DNA of 64,000 nucleotides from Turnera subulata (lineage: Eukaryota > Streptophyta > Magnoliopsida > Malpighiales > Passifloraceae). The DNA lies in assembly GCA_028386065.3 (NCBI GenBank), contig JAKUCV010004788.1, positions 44,399-108,398 on the forward strand. The letters run 5' to 3'. The notes under the pieces were generated by a model. It was not told the origin of the DNA. It did not search any database and was given only the letters and a program-made list of their open reading frames with translations. Shown in pieces: positions 41,505 through 53,964 of the stretch; within the stretch, counting starts at the first letter, position 1; the number at the start of each line of letters is the position of its first letter. The position numbers were made by a program, and so were the translations under genes.

Positions 41505-43246
41505 ATTAAAACCCGCTGTACCATTATGTATTTTAGGCTTTTATGATCCGTGTAAATTTCACAAGGCTCCACGTACAGATAATGTCTCCAAATTTTCAGT
41601 GCAAAGACTACTGCTGCCATCTCAAGGTCATGCACTGGGTAATGCTCTTCATTCTTTTTGTGTTTTCGAGAGGCATAGGCAATCACTTTGCCATCCTGCA
41701 TCAAGACACAGCCCAAACCAACTCTCGACGCGTCACAGTACACAATATACACACCATCTTCTTTGGGTAAAGCAAGTATTGGTGCTGAGGTTAACCTATG
41801 TTTCAGCTCCTGGAAACTGGCCTCACAAGCGTCAGACCAAATAAATGGTTTCTTCTTTTGAGTTAGTTCACATAATGGTGCAGCAATAGAGGAGAAGCCT
41901 TCAACAAACCGACGATAATATCCTGCCAGCCCATGGAAACTTCGTACCTCCGTCACATTGGTCGGCCTCGGCCACTTAACAATTGCCTCCACTTTCTGCG
42001 GGTCTACCTCAATACCCTCAGCTGATATGACATGACCCAAGAATGAAACTTTTTCCAACCAGAACTCACATTTTGAAAACTTAGCATATAGCTTTTCTTT
42101 TCGTAGGATTTGCAACACAATTCTGAAATGCTCTGCGTGCTTCTCCTTAGTCTTTGAATAAATCAGCACATCGTCAATGAACACAATCACAAATTTGTCA
42201 AGGTACTGCTAGAATACTCAGTTCATTAAGTCCATAAAAGCTGCAGGTGCATTAGTAAGTCCGAACGACATTACTAAAAATTCATAGTGCTCATACCTTG
42301 TCCTAAAGGCTGTTGTCCTCACATCCTCTTCCTTAATTCTTAACTGATGGTAACCTGATCTCAAGTCAATCTTCGAGAAATGTCTTGCCCCTTGCAACTG
42401 ATCAAACAAATCATCAATACGAGGCAATGGATATTTATTCCGCACTGTCAGTTTGTTCAATTGCCGATAGTCAATACACTTCCTCATCGTACCGTCCTTC
42501 TTTTTAACAAACAAAACCGGAGCACCCCACGGGGACACACTAGGCCTGATGAATCCCCTATCCAGCAAATCCTGTAGCTGAGTTTTCAACTCGCGCAATT
42601 CTGTAGGGGCCATTCGATAAGGTGTAACTGACACGGGTTCTGCCCCGGGCACAAGCTTAATGTCAAACTCAATTTCTCGTTCCGGTGGTAACCCCGGCAA
42701 GTCATCAGGAAAAACATCAACAAAATCTTTAACAACTGGTACTTGATCAATGGAAATTTTCGACTCACCCACACTTTGCACCGACGCCAAATATAAGCAA
42801 TTTGTATGTCTTGCCACCCGAGTTGCCTTCACTGCAGAAATTATTCGGGGTTGTGAAGAGACAAACTTTCCTTGGAAAATGAATTCTGCCTCCCCTGAGG
42901 GCTGAAACTTCACCAACTTATTTGCACAATCTACCCGTGCACCATGCCGAGAAAGCCAATCCATACCCAAAATTACATAAAAAACGGTCGTAGGTAACAA
43001 CAACAAGTCGGCTGGTAAATGGTGTTCTAACACACAAATATCGGACTCCCGATATACTTTGTCCACAAAGACCCGCTCATCAAGTGGGGTATACACAGCC
43101 AATGGGCTACCCAAGTCACTAGGTGCATCCTCAAAGTACTTCGCAAAATGAATGTTTATAAAGGAGTGGGTACACCCCGTATCAATTAAACATAGTGCAG
43201 GACATAATTTAACTTTTAAGATACCTGTCACAACTGTGTCAAGCAT
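41501..43246 (-). pseudogene. Tekay-like pol: protease, reverse transcriptase, RNase H
   Basis: The frame 43246-42218 has protease [12 protein letters not shown], then [69 protein letters not shown]. It is cut by TGA (42218-42220) and TAG (42209-42211). The same frame continues with [14 protein letters not shown] (catalytic FIDD), [24 protein letters not shown] and RNase H with [13 protein letters not shown] up to a frameshift near 41510. Gag overlaps the protease start by a few bases in a different frame. Confidence 0.92.
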
Positions 43247-44564
43247 CCTCCTGGGTCAAGCAAAATACTCGCGCCTGTCCCTGCCCCGGTTGATAGTTGC
43301 TGGCCCTACCAAAGGCTCCACGGCCAGTACCTCCTCTGCCACGGATAGAGGAATGGCTATCAGCCCGTGGTGGCCTAGGTAGTGGAGAAGCCACACTAGA
43401 CACCACTGATGGTTGTCCAACAGAACACTCCCGAGCTCTATGCCCCGGCTGCCCACATGAATAACATACATTCTGCCCTACTGGGCATTCCTGCGACATA
43501 TGACCGAACTGGCCACACATAAAACATACGGAGTTGGGCTTCACCTGCACACTTTGTGCACCCCTGTTCTGGCTGACTATAGGTCTCGTCGAGCTCCCAC
43601 CAAAGCTTGAGGCACCATAACTGGAATTGCCTCTGAATCGGGCCCTAGGTATGTTAACCCACAACTCTGTTTTCCCACGTCCTCGGAATTGGCCACCACC
43701 AGCAGAAAAACTTGGTTGGCCTTGAGTGTTGTCATGCCTTGTTCTCTTGGCACTTGCCTCAGCTCTTTCAGCTTGGGTCTTCATCTCAATTGCCCGAGCT
43801 TTGTCTACTGCTTTAGCATAAGAGCTAAATGGTATAGCCACTAATGAGTTATAAATATAACCCTTCAGTCCTCCAATGAACCTTTTGATCTTCCTCCGCT
43901 GATCTGGAATCAAATGCAAGGCATACTTAGACAGGTTTGTGAACTTGGACTCATACTCTCCCACTGTCATGTCGCCTTGCCTTAGGAGTTCAAATTCCGT
44001 AGCCTTTTGATCCCTAACACTCTCAGGCAGGAATCGTTTAAGAAATGCGGCACGGAACTCAGTCCAGGTCCACGGGGCAGCATCAGGCATCCTCTCCCTC
44101 ATTTTGGCATCATACCAATTGTTAGCTTCATCCCCCTTTAACCGAAAAGCAGCAAGATCAACTGCTCGATGATCTGTGCATTCCATCACTCGGCAACATT
44201 TCCACACATCATCGAGAAATCGCTGTGGTTCTTCATTTTCAGCCCCAGAAAATGTTGGTGGGTCAAGTTTCATAAATGTCACCAAAGTTGATTCCCCACT
44301 GTGATCTCGGTGTACCGGGTCCTCTCTACTTTTTCGATCAGCAGCAATCGCCTCTGCGATAGTCTCAACTGCCCTGTTAACACCATGCAAACCAGCCTTC
44401 AGCACCTCCAAAGGCATCTCTTGGGAGGCATCTGAGTACTCTTCTTCGCTGGGCAACTCATCACCAGCATCCCCCGGAACATAAGCCTCATCGGCCTCAT
44501 CCTCCGCATCATGTACGGATTGCTCATCTTGAGCAGCAACACCCGTAAATACCTCCTTTGCCAT
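43239..44564 (-). CDS. Tekay-like gag
   Basis: ATG at 44564 ([15 protein letters not shown]) gives about 441 residues; the frame is open 16 codons further upstream without ATG. N-terminal acidic region; capsid with [56 protein letters not shown] and [10 protein letters not shown]; then Ser/Gly/Arg-rich linker and two CCHC knuckles, [14 protein letters not shown] and [14 protein letters not shown]. It ends at a TGA overlapping the protease start in the other frame. It is the only uninterrupted ORF of this element and encodes the capsid/nucleocapsid protein. Confidence 0.9.
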   Translation of the reverse strand: MAKEVFTGVAAQDEQSVHDAEDEADEAYVPGDAGDELPSEEEYSDASQEMPLEVLKAGLHGVNRAVETIAEAIAADRKSREDPVHRDHSGESTLVTFMKLDPPTFSGAENEEPQRFLDDVWKCCRVMECTDHRAVDLAAFRLKGDEANNWYDAKMRERMPDAAPWTWTEFRAAFLKRFLPESVRDQKATEFELLRQGDMTVGEYESKFTNLSKYALHLIPDQRRKIKRFIGGLKGYIYNSLVAIPFSSYAKAVDKARAIEMKTQAERAEASAKRTRHDNTQGQPSFSAGGGQFRGRGKTELWVNIPRARFRGNSSYGASSFGGSSTRPIVSQNRGAQSVQVKPNSVCFMCGQFGHMSQECPVGQNVCYSCGQPGHRARECSVGQPSVVSSVASPLPRPPRADSHSSIRGRGGTGRGAFGRASNYQPGQGQARVFCLTQEDA

Positions 44565-44707
44565 CCTTCGCTTTAATGGCTTACCTGCACCCAAGTACAA
44601 AGAAACCAACACACATAATTAGCTCTCACCATCCCACGGTTACTAGTGATGGGTAATAGCCTTTAGCAGCCTTTTAACCTAAGCCCCTTTATATTGCATA
44701 TAACCAT

Positions 44708-44719
44708 GCTCCACTACCA
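44708..44719 (-). other. Primer binding site of Tekay-like element
   Basis: Minus strand TGGTAGTGGAGC, 4 nt after the LTR end. One base different from the primer site of the SIRE-like element and the LARD. Confidence 0.6.
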
Positions 44720-44723
44720 CAAC

Positions 44724-46612
44724 TGTCACGCCCCGTTTTAACATGACCGGCCAGGTGCCTTGTGCATCACTAAGCATGCCACAGGGCACCCAAAGGCCTA
44801 CATCAAACAATGGGCAGAAGCTAGCCCGACGGGCATCTAACCAAAACGCGCAGCAAACGTCAACGTGAGCATCACATGTTAAAGTACGAAATTAAGGACA
44901 CAACAACCACACTCTATTATACATCAGGTCTGTACATTAAGTGGGGCGCTAAGTGAGTTGTTTCAGCCAACTATTCTCATATACACAAGCAGTTTTGGTC
45001 AAGTACCCATTGACTAACAAAGTACGCCTCTCGGGCCTTCCCTCACTAAGCTAGTCAGCTCCTTGCCCTGAAACAAAAGGGTGGAAAGGGGGGAGGGTGA
45101 GTCCACTGACTCAATAAGCCGGTGATCACACAAGTAACAGCAGTGACACTAACAAGCAGCTATAACACCCAACAGCTAAACATCAACGCACCGTGATCAG
45201 CCCATGGGTAAGCTATCGTGATGATGCACTAGGACTACCTGCATGGTCTGGTAGCCCCGCCAACAATGTTACTCCTTAGCCCACAGCCACGGGAAGTGCT
45301 CGTGACTTGCTACCAAACCAGACACGAAGCCTAGCACAACACCACCATTATCTCATATAACCAGGCAGCCCAGGGGAACTGCGAGGTTCATCATCAATAC
45401 CATCTTATGCATGTCCCATGATGCAAGTGTTATGCATGAAATGCACAACCCGAATATCGGACTCGTCAACAAGCCAAGGCATATCATCTCATCAATTTGC
45501 ACCATTGGTGCCATCAATAAGCGTATTGGAGCTATTAATCAGCAAGCAAGCATCATCAATCATCACATTCATGACAACCAAACTTACTCAGACTTAGGCC
45601 TCACTAGGCCCTTCCCCTTCCTTTGGTGCTCCCGGGTTTCTAGCACCTGCCACACACAACCAAGCATCAATAGAAAGCACAGCAACACAAAGCATCAAAT
45701 AGGAACTCATATAAGTTAGCCTACATACCAACTGGCCAAGCTAGACCAATCGGTTAGCACCAATGCTTGCATTGGCGCATCAACCCTAGTCATCAGCCCT
45801 AACCAGGTGCATTAGCATAAGTATTTGGGCGCTTGTTAGACCTACACCCCAACAGGTTTCCCTATTCAAGCCTACTAGGCACTGGAAAGTGCAACTAGCC
45901 CCCTGTAAGGACAACTGGGCGCACCCAGCGCACCAATTGGCCTCCAGCGGCACCAATTGTGCATCAATTCAACCAAACAACGCCCAGACCTCAGCCAAAG
46001 CCTTTCCACATAGCAATCACCCAGTAACAAAGCCTCAGAACTCCCACCAAACCAAGCTTACTCACTGTCTAAGCCAGCAACACACTAGACAAGCCTATTG
46101 GCACCAAATCAAGCATGAATCTTAACCCAGCTACTTACCCTACCTTCTTTTGTGTGAGAGTGTCTTGGGAAATCTTGAGAAAGGCTGAGTCCTTCTCTCT
46201 AGAGCTCTCTTCACGTTTTGGCAGAAATGAGGGAGTGAGGGGCTGGCTTGGGCAGATTAGGCTAAGGCAAGTAGGTGACAAAGCAGCCACTTGCTGCCTT
46301 TGCTCCCAAAATCTGCCACCAAGACTTAGCACCTCTCCACCTCATGCTTATTTTTCAACCAATAGAGCCAAGCCAGCTCGCCCCAACTCAGCCCACACTT
46401 AGTCCTCAATTAGTTTCCCAATCACTGATCACACACACTAAGCACGATTAGGACTAATCACCCGCTAATTAATCCATCCGAGTCAAATGTTAGTCAACCG
46501 AAGCCAACAGCTAGCCCACTCAATCAATTGCTGGCCAATTGCACCAGCTCCTATCCCAGCACCATTCCTAATCAAGTAAACACATAGTGCATCAATTACA
46601 TGGGTTGTCACA
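44724..46612 (-). repeat. 5' LTR of Tekay-like element (1889 bp)
   Basis: Pairs with 37930-39822. Minus strand begins TGTGACAACCC and ends GGGGCGTGACA. Very few differences from the 3' LTR. Confidence 0.93.
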
Positions 46613-47250
46613 AATATCATCGACAAAAACAATAAGAAGAGTGATCTTACCACTATCATGCTTGATAAATAGAGTATGATCTGCATTACTCTACTGGTAA
46701 CGAAAGTAAATCATGGCTTTGCTAAATCTGTCAAACCATGCTCTAGGAGACTATTTCAAGGCATATAAAGCCTTCTTTAGTTTGCAAACTTTCCCTTTAG
46801 TGTATGCATTTTCAAATCCTGGAGGAATCTCCATATACACTTCACTTCCAAATCTCCATGTAAGAAAGTATTTTTAACATCAAACTGTTGTAAACCCCAA
46901 TCAAAATTTGGCTGCACAAGATAGCAAAATTCTGATGGTGTTCATTTTAGCAACTGAAGCAAATGTCTCTTGGTAGTCCACCCCATACGTTTGAGTGAAT
47001 CCTTTTTCTACCATTCTTGCTTTATATCTTTCAATTAAACCATATGTTCTATGCTTTATGGTGAACCCCTACTTGCAACCAACTAGTTTTTTATCAGAGG
47101 GATAAGCAACTAGATCCTAAGTCTAATTTTTATTCAATGCTTTCATTTCTTCAAACATAGCTTCATTCCATTTTGCATCTTGAACTGCTTCCTTCCAACC
47201 CTAGGGAATAGATACAGAGGAAATAGAGAAGGCAAAAGTTCTGTAGGAAG
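46613..47250 (-). pseudogene. Older copia element: RT N-terminal part
   Basis: Continuation of the copia relic across the Tekay-like insertion. The minus strand has an RT start like WKEAVQDAKWNEAMFEEMKA (47200-47140), LVGCKWGFT-type residues near 47080, KGFTQTYGVDYQETFASV (47010-46960), and LLTLFIKHDSGKITL near 46660. Several stops. Its 5' portion is cut off where the MULE-like terminal sequence starts near 47255. Confidence 0.75.
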
Positions 47251-47741
47251 GAATCGGGTTAATTACATTTTACCCCCTGAATTCTACTACTATTTTAACT
47301 CACCACCTGAACATTTTTTTCCGACAATTGACCCCCCGAATTCTATGATTCGCTCAAATAGGCTGATCTGTGAACAAAAATTAGGTTTGCGTCCAATATG
47401 TAACGTTAGGTGGTCAATTGCACAGACTGGAGGAAAATTAAGAGTACATGTGGACCAATCACAAACATTGCGTCCAAATTTGTTCCCTCCACCATTTCCC
47501 TCAACTCTTTCCCACCAAGTTGCGCCTGCCAAGCTTCACCATAAAACCCACGCACCCACCACCATTTCCATTTACCGATTTGTCCTTCATTCCTACTCTT
47601 ACCAATACCATTCCTTTCTTTTCATCTCAAAAAATATTCTCATTCCCATTCAATAACAAAACACCCATAGAAATCAGTACAAATTCCATAGAAATCGGCA
47701 TTCTCATTACAAACCCATAGGAAGATTATCAACACACATTC

Positions 47742-48155
47742 ATGTCTACAAGTTCATCCAATAGTTCATGCAATTATAGGAAAAAGGAAGAGGCTGATTT
47801 TCATAGGTTTAACTACATCACATGCAAGTGCAACAAAAGAGCTATGGTGAAAATTTCTGATTCAGCTCAGAATCTGCAGAAATTATACTATTGGTGTCAA
47901 CAATGCGGGTTCATAAGTTGGTGTAAAGCATTATGTGGTGATTGTATGAAGACGGAACTCAATACAAAGGAAAATGGATGCAAAGCAATGATGGAAAGAT
48001 GAAAGCGTGCACTAACGGTATCCAAGCTTGCTTGGAAAATTTTGAGACTTTGGGTACTGCTGCATGCCAAGTTAGGGATGATGGTTCTGGTATTTATGTT
48101 TTCAATTAATGTAATAGTTTGTGTTCTAATAGTGGTGATTCTCGGTGGGATGTAA
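47742..48155 (+). pseudogene. GRF-type zinc-finger protein of MULE 1, in-frame TGA
   Basis: ATG at 47742 opens 86 residues with a GRF zinc finger (ITCKCNKRAMVKIS, LYYWCQQCGFISWC; Cys at about 28, 30, 51 and 54). A TGA at 48000-48002 follows, and the same frame continues for 51 codons to TAA at 48153. That last part is hydrophobic (VLVFMFSINVIVCVLIVVIL), a likely C-terminal membrane anchor. The second MULE (56042-56596) has the same order: GRF finger, helical part, hydrophobic C-terminus. The transposase lies on the opposite strand to the right in both. I infer an accessory protein of this MULE family. Confidence 0.7.
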
Positions 48156-48960
48156 AAGTGTAGAAGGTGTAATGTAGAAGGTGTAATGTACTGGAATTAT
48201 GTACTAATTGAAATTAATGCATGGTTATTATCCTAAATACCTTCTCTCATCGTGAAGGCAATTCATGCATAATTTTCAAAAATAAAGAAGATGGCCTAAA
48301 TCAAGACAAACGCATATGTTAATTACAGCAACAAACATGAGCAACAATAGAGGACTAAAGACTAAGATTGAGTACAATAAAATATTTTAAATACATAATG
48401 TAATAGGTGACCTGTAAATGCATATGAATGATTGAAAAACTGTCCCAAACATCATTAAATGTATACAAAGCTATGAAATGCACTAATACCAACAGAAAAT
48501 GCAACAGAACATTATAGACAACATGTGCATAACAAAAGATGATGAGCAATTCCATGAAATATGAAATGGAATAAAGAATGCCAAAACATAACAGCGGCTA
48601 GCATAATCTACATAGAACATATTGAGAAGTGTCATACCAAGCACAGATGGCTTTCAACAGCAATGCCATTATAGTACCAAAAACAGGGAAGCTATTGAGT
48701 ATATTTCTCAACAAATACATACACTGACAGTAATATAGCATGCATTCTATATGCAAAGTTCTATAGAAAATATACGCCACGAGTATAATTCTCAAACATA
48801 TCAGTGGTGGCTGGCAAAAAATATAGCATGCATTCCCTATACTAAGTTCTATACAAAATATACTGCAGGAGTTTAATTCTCAGACATAACAATGGTGGCT
48901 GGAAAAAATATAGCATGCATTCCCTATACTAAGTGCTATACAAAAGGTGATAGATAATGA
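48156..48960. other. Spacer between MULE 1 genes, with 87-bp tandem repeats
   Basis: No gene. Three tandem units of 87-88 bp starting at the shared word TATAGCATGCATTC (48734, 48822, 48909). Confidence 0.6.
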
Positions 48961-48973
48961 TAGATCAAGGCTT

Positions 48974-51900
48974 TCATGATTTGGTCACAGGGAACTTCTT
49001 ACGCACAGTCCAAGGCTTTGTAGCAGGATTTGAATTCCTTGATGGGATACTAGATGATTGCGTGGAGCTCCCAGAAGGCAACTGTAGAAGAAATTAAGTT
49101 AGCATCCCATAAATATTAGTATTAGATGAAAGAAAAAGGAAGAAATAACATAGATCACTTAACTGGTTGACTCGAAGAACCACCAGTTCTGAATGCATTC
49201 CTACCCAATGATATTGAGGTTTCACTTGGTAACTGTCGTAAGACATAAAAAGTAAGCTTGAATTACACAGAATATTTACTAGGTAGTCACTCTTAAAAGT
49301 ATTAGTGTATCTTATGCAAGGAAAAGAAATTGATAAATTTGATGACATGTTCTTTGACAATTTGAGCCTTCTTTTCTTTTTCTTCCCTTGATTCTTTAAT
49401 ACTAATCAACTTTCTCCCTGCTTTTTGACCAAAAGAAAAAAAATTTATCTCTGCCTCACGTAAAATCCAAGGATAAATGTTCCAAATCTCCCACAAATGA
49501 CACTGGTCGAGAGTCCAGATCTTACTTAAAAAAAAAAAAACAAGACCTGGAAGGTAAATATTATTGAACAATCTCTTCATAATACATAACTAATTTTATG
49601 CTGAATTAATGCAATTGAGGAAATGGATCAAACAGAGATTTGCATTTGATGCATAGTTAATTACAAAACATATAAAGAAATCTCAGATTACAACAGGTGA
49701 ACTAACAATCATGATGAGATTCTAGGATTCTGATGTTCAAGAACTCCATTTATAGTAACGGTCTTCAACAAATAAACAGAATCTATAGAGGGCTTTAATA
49801 GAGAATTTGACATCTAAAAGATCGACAAGGCCTTCTAAGAAAAATTTTCAGAGCAAAAAGTATGTGAAAATGATATGGTAAGACACTATAAGAGTGAAAT
49901 GGGCTATATAAATTAAGTTAGCAACCCATAAATATTAGTATTCGAGAATTGTATGTAAGGAAAAGGAAGGAATAACATAGATCACTTGATTGGTTGGCTC
50001 GAAAAACCACCAGTTTTGGATGCATTTCTACGCAATGGTACTGAGATTTCACTTGGTAACTATCATAAAACATAAAAAGCAAGCTTGAATTAGATAGAAT
50101 TTTTATTAGGTAGTCACTCTTAAAACTATTAGTGTATCTTATGCAAGGAAAAGAAATAAAAAGTATTAAAAAATCATAACTGGCTGGCTTGAAGAACCAC
50201 CAGTTCTGGATGCATTCCTACCAATGCTATTGAGGTTTTACTTGATAACTATCATAAGACATAGAAAGTAAGCTTGAATTAGATAGAATTTTTATTAGGT
50301 AGTCACTCTTAAAACTATTAGTGTATCTTATGTAAGAAAAGAATTAAAAATATTAACAAAAGAATTAAAAATATTAACAATCTTAACTGGTTGGTTTGAA
50401 GAACCACGAACTGCATTCCATGAATTCTTGGCTTATGGCATGAAGGCAGAGGTTGTTGTTGTACTCTATGATAAAAGATTAGAAAGAGATAATCAACAAA
50501 GCACTAATTTTATTAATAGCAGCATATACATTAATTTTTTAAAAAACACTGCATAGGAAAAGAAAAAATATGAAGACAACACTTACCTAGAACTGGTACA
50601 AGAGTTGTGTGTGTTCCCCAATTCCATTTTGCATCAATTCTTTCTGCCGCATAGTAGTTTGTTGGGTTAAGAAGTTGGGATTAGTTGTATTTGCATAATT
50701 CTGCCTTTGTGTCTATCATTAAGGAAAGGAAAAGTAAAGTAGTTAGATGACAATTAAATATATAAAGCCTTGGACATTTAAAAAACTAAAAAGAAATCTT
50801 AACTTGTAATTTTGGAGGCCTCTTGGGTTAGTTTGACTGTCAGCATTCACACACAGTTGGTGGAAGCTGTTGATTGTTTCTAGATGATGTGCCCTCGACT
50901 CTATGCTTCTTGGTAGAAGTCACTTTGCCTGGTTTTGCATTTGAATGTCTGGGGTTGCCACGGGTAAGTATGTTACGCGCAAGTTGGATGCAATTTGACA
51001 TGTAATTTTAGTTCCACGTCTGGTGCTTTAGCATCTCCTTCTTCACTGCCTTCTCTTCTCCTGGCCTCTTTCCATATTTTTTCTCCATTAACACTTCAGG
51101 AGACAGGCAAGGTTCACCATTAGCTTGTGGCCAATCAACTTTACTAGGAATAGGGTCAATGCCTTGTGCATAACAAAGCTCAAAGTTCTTCATTGTGTAG
51201 CATCGGTGGACAAAATCTGCAAGATCCAGATTAGCATACATGATCAAGGCACATGCATACAGACAAGGGATCCCTGCATAATCCCAGTTTTTGCAGGTAC
51301 AACTCATCTCCCTTAGATTGCAGACAGTCTTGGCTCTATAATTGTGAGTGACTTCAAGTTGGTTTTAGTGACCTCCTCGGATGACAATGCATGTAGTAGA
51401 ATCATGCTTTGCTTTCTCCAATTTCTTTAATATTCTTGGACAAAGGTTCTGGTCATAGCCTTTAGCAAAGTCCTGCTTCTTGACAAACCTCTTCATCAGT
51501 AGTCTGCGGATGCTCTCTATCAAAGTTATGATGGGTTTGTCTCTTTCCTTTAGAATTAGAGCTTTGAATCTCTCGGCCAAATTGTTGAGAAGCATTTCAC
51601 ACCATATCTTGGGGCTCATCATATGCCTAGCCCAGAGTCGTAGATCAATCCGCATCAGCCACTCATAAGCTTCATTTTCGCCACCATTATGTTCCTTCAG
51701 CTTGTCTATCCAAAAGTTGAAGCTACTCTCTATGTAGGCTCTGGCAGAGTTACATATAAAGTCTTTGAAGGTCTTTGATGGCCATTGTTTTCTAAAATAG
51801 CACCAAAAGTGTCTGAGGCAAAATCTGTGCTCTAAAAAATTTAGCTCATTGTCAAATAAGCTCGTCAATCCCTAGAACAACAAAGAAAAGGGAAAAACCA

Positions 51901-53318
51901 TTGTTAGAAGTCACCAAACACAATAATGACAAGTATTAAGAATTAAACAAGTTGAGGTTGTTTGAATATTAGATTCTGCCTATCAGATATAAAAAAACCA
52001 ATCTATTTTCTTGAGGTGAACCAATATCTTCAAACAACAACTCCAAGAACCATGCCCACGAATTCTTGCATTCTGACTCAACCACAGCCCATCATTTGCA
52101 TTTCTAACTACAACAACAAGTAGTTGTTGTCCTTTGTATTCGCCTTTCAAATGACAACCATCAATGCCAATGAAAGGTCTGCACCCTCTTTTGAATCCCA
52201 ACTTTACATGCCCTCAAGCATATATATAAACTTTGGAACTTTCCATTCTGTGTAGACAACTTCACAAAGCTCCCTAGGTTATATTTTTAGATTTCCTCAC
52301 AATAATTTTGCAATAGTGCATACTGCTCCAATTCATTACCATGAATTTGCTTGACGCCAAGTCTCTTGGTTCTATAACATTTGCTGCTGGAAACAATCAA
52401 TTGTCGCTCTCTTCTAAGTCTGCCTTCGACTACAGTGGGATCAATTTCACGATTGCCTCTGACATCTTCTATATATTTTGCAGCTATCCAATGTGCAGAG
52501 GCTTTTTTGCGATCAAATGTTCTGCCATAAGTGTGAGGGCCTTTATTTCTCTTAACCATCCAGCAATCCTTCTTAAGACCTAGAGAGCTATGAATCCTTC
52601 ATGGGCACTTTATAGAAAGACATTTTGCAGTGATTCGCTTCCTCTCATTCTACACAAACTTGAAATTATGTCCACATTGAAGTGAATATTCTTTTAGACC
52701 CTCTTTAAACACCTTGAAGACCTTGAATTTCATAGCTTCAACAAATTCAATAGCCTCATTCATGGCAGTTTGTTCATCAAACTCTTCAAACCCATCTCCT
52801 ACTTCACCATCTGAGGCAACCGAACTTCCCAATTTGCCACTGTCATAATCTACCTCCTCTTCATCCAATTCAGTGCAATTTGCTACACCTCTAGATGATG
52901 TTCCTTCTTCACTAAAACTCTTACTCCTCTTTTTTACTGCTATTGCCTCTTGAATATGATTTGGATTGAAATCCTCTTTACACATATCATTAAAATCTAT
53001 TGCATCCTCATCTGGTTCTTCAAACTCAGATACTTCTCAAGGCATATAATCAAAATCTTCCTCCTCTTCTTCATCATAGGCAGCTGCCTCTTCATCACCT
53101 TGTTCATCATTGCCCAATTGTACATTCTCTGCTTCTGGAACTTCAACATTAAGCAAGTCTTCAACATTAATATTCAGCAAGTCTTCATCACCATTGAGTT
53201 GTGCATCATTCCATTCATATTTCACAAAGACATGAATTGAATCTATCTCTCTCTGCTCCATGTCATCTACAATTTGAAGCAGGTGGATGACATCTCTTAT
53301 TTGCTTCAACTCTCGCAT
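48974..53318 (-). pseudogene. MURA-type transposase of MULE 1 (multi-exon, decayed)
   Basis: N-terminal acidic part (53318-53037, HVFVKYEWNDAQ, EEEEEDFDYMP). MuDR N-terminal domain (52985-52287) with NEAIEFVEAMKFKVFKVFKE, FKVFKEGLKEYSLQCGHNFK and TYGRTFDRKKASAHWIA. Transposase core (52201-51983) GCRPFIGIDGCHLKGEYKGQ with the first catalytic Asp. After an intron near 51870-51970, LFDNELNFLEHRFCLRHFW and SPKIWCEMLLNNLAERF (51868-51365). SWIM zinc finger CTCKNWDYAGIPCLYACALI (51307-51008). C-terminal Ser-rich exons down to the stop at 48974. Several frames are shifted or broken. It cut and joined the element ends. Confidence 0.85.
49164..50460 (-). repeat. Repeated C-terminal exon of MULE 1 transposase (three copies plus a fragment)
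   Basis: A 69-bp exon encoding LPSETSISLGRNAFRTGG and SSSQP is at 49164-49232, between CAG and GTTAAG. It recurs at 49991-50059 (donor changed to AT) and 50181-50248 (68 bp, one base lost). A partial fourth copy begins near 50388. Each copy has matching intron flanks (CTTACTTTTTATG..., ...AGGTAGTCACTC), so the duplicated unit includes exon plus intron; copies two and three are 190 bp apart. Confidence 0.75.
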
Positions 53319-53964
53319 ACCTTCTTATACAAACTTGTAAAACCAGTGAAATGGAGTGAAATAGCCATATTCATTCATCAGGCACTCCATTCAACCAGAG
53401 ATACACATTCACTTACGATTTTACCCTCGATGCATAACCCTCCGACATACTCCATTTGTGGAGTATTATGAAGCCATACACCACCGCAATACTATAGCTC
53501 CATATCTGTCATTACATCAAAGCATAAGTACACATGGCACCATCTTAAATTGCAAAATCAAAGCGACAATGCAATCTGAAAAATCAATAGCACAAGCATA
53601 ATGTATTAAAATGATAGACCAACAATGATAGAGTAACACTGACATAGCAACATAATTAACTTGTGAAATTGTTTAAATGTTAACGCAAGCTAGCGAATGG
53701 TCGGTACAAGAACATTCCTTTTGCATCCCTGTCAGTGATGCTAGAATAAACATAATCCCATTGGCCAAATCTGCTGCAAGCCAACTTATATACAAAATAA
53801 ACTAAATAAAATGTCACCCTTTTATTTCGTATGAAAGCATCAAGCCATGATAGATTCTGAGGAACCTCTGATATTTTACTAATTAATGCCATATGAAAGA
53901 AGGACGAGGTACACAGTATGCTGTGGGGAGTATCTTCTAAGGTTGTCCAGTAAAAGTAAAAAAA

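Larger units (their letters stand above)
37925..46617 (-). mobile_element. Tekay-like Ty3/gypsy chromovirus (with target duplications)
   Basis: The element proper is 37930-46612 (8683 bp), flanked by AATAT at 37925-37929 and 46613-46617. On the minus strand: 5' LTR, PBS, gag, protease, RT, RNase H, integrase with C-terminal chromodomain-like segment, polypurine tract, 3' LTR. It was inserted into the RT of an older copia element. All genes carry stops or frameshifts, yet the LTRs remain very similar and almost equal in length. Confidence 0.95.
47255..53960. mobile_element. MuDR-like element 1 (MULE), approximate limits
   Basis: The left end has a MULE-like terminal sequence GGGTTAATTACATTTTACCC with CCCCCTGAATT and a nearby GACCCCCCGAATTC block. 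It contains a plus-strand GRF zinc-finger gene (47742-48155) and a minus-strand MURA transposase (48974-53318). I could not find the matching right terminal repeat before the Pack-MULE at 53965, so the right limit is uncertain. Confidence 0.65.

Noticed and set aside
46115..46402. ORFs in the Tekay-like LTRs (also 39098-39678 and 45411-46125)
   Set aside because: They occur in both LTRs because the LTRs are near-identical; no domain and different lengths due to single-base differences.
47180..47656. 158-codon plus-strand ORF across the start of MULE 1
   Set aside because: It spans the copia RT relic (other strand), the MULE terminal sequence and a leader; composition is non-coding.
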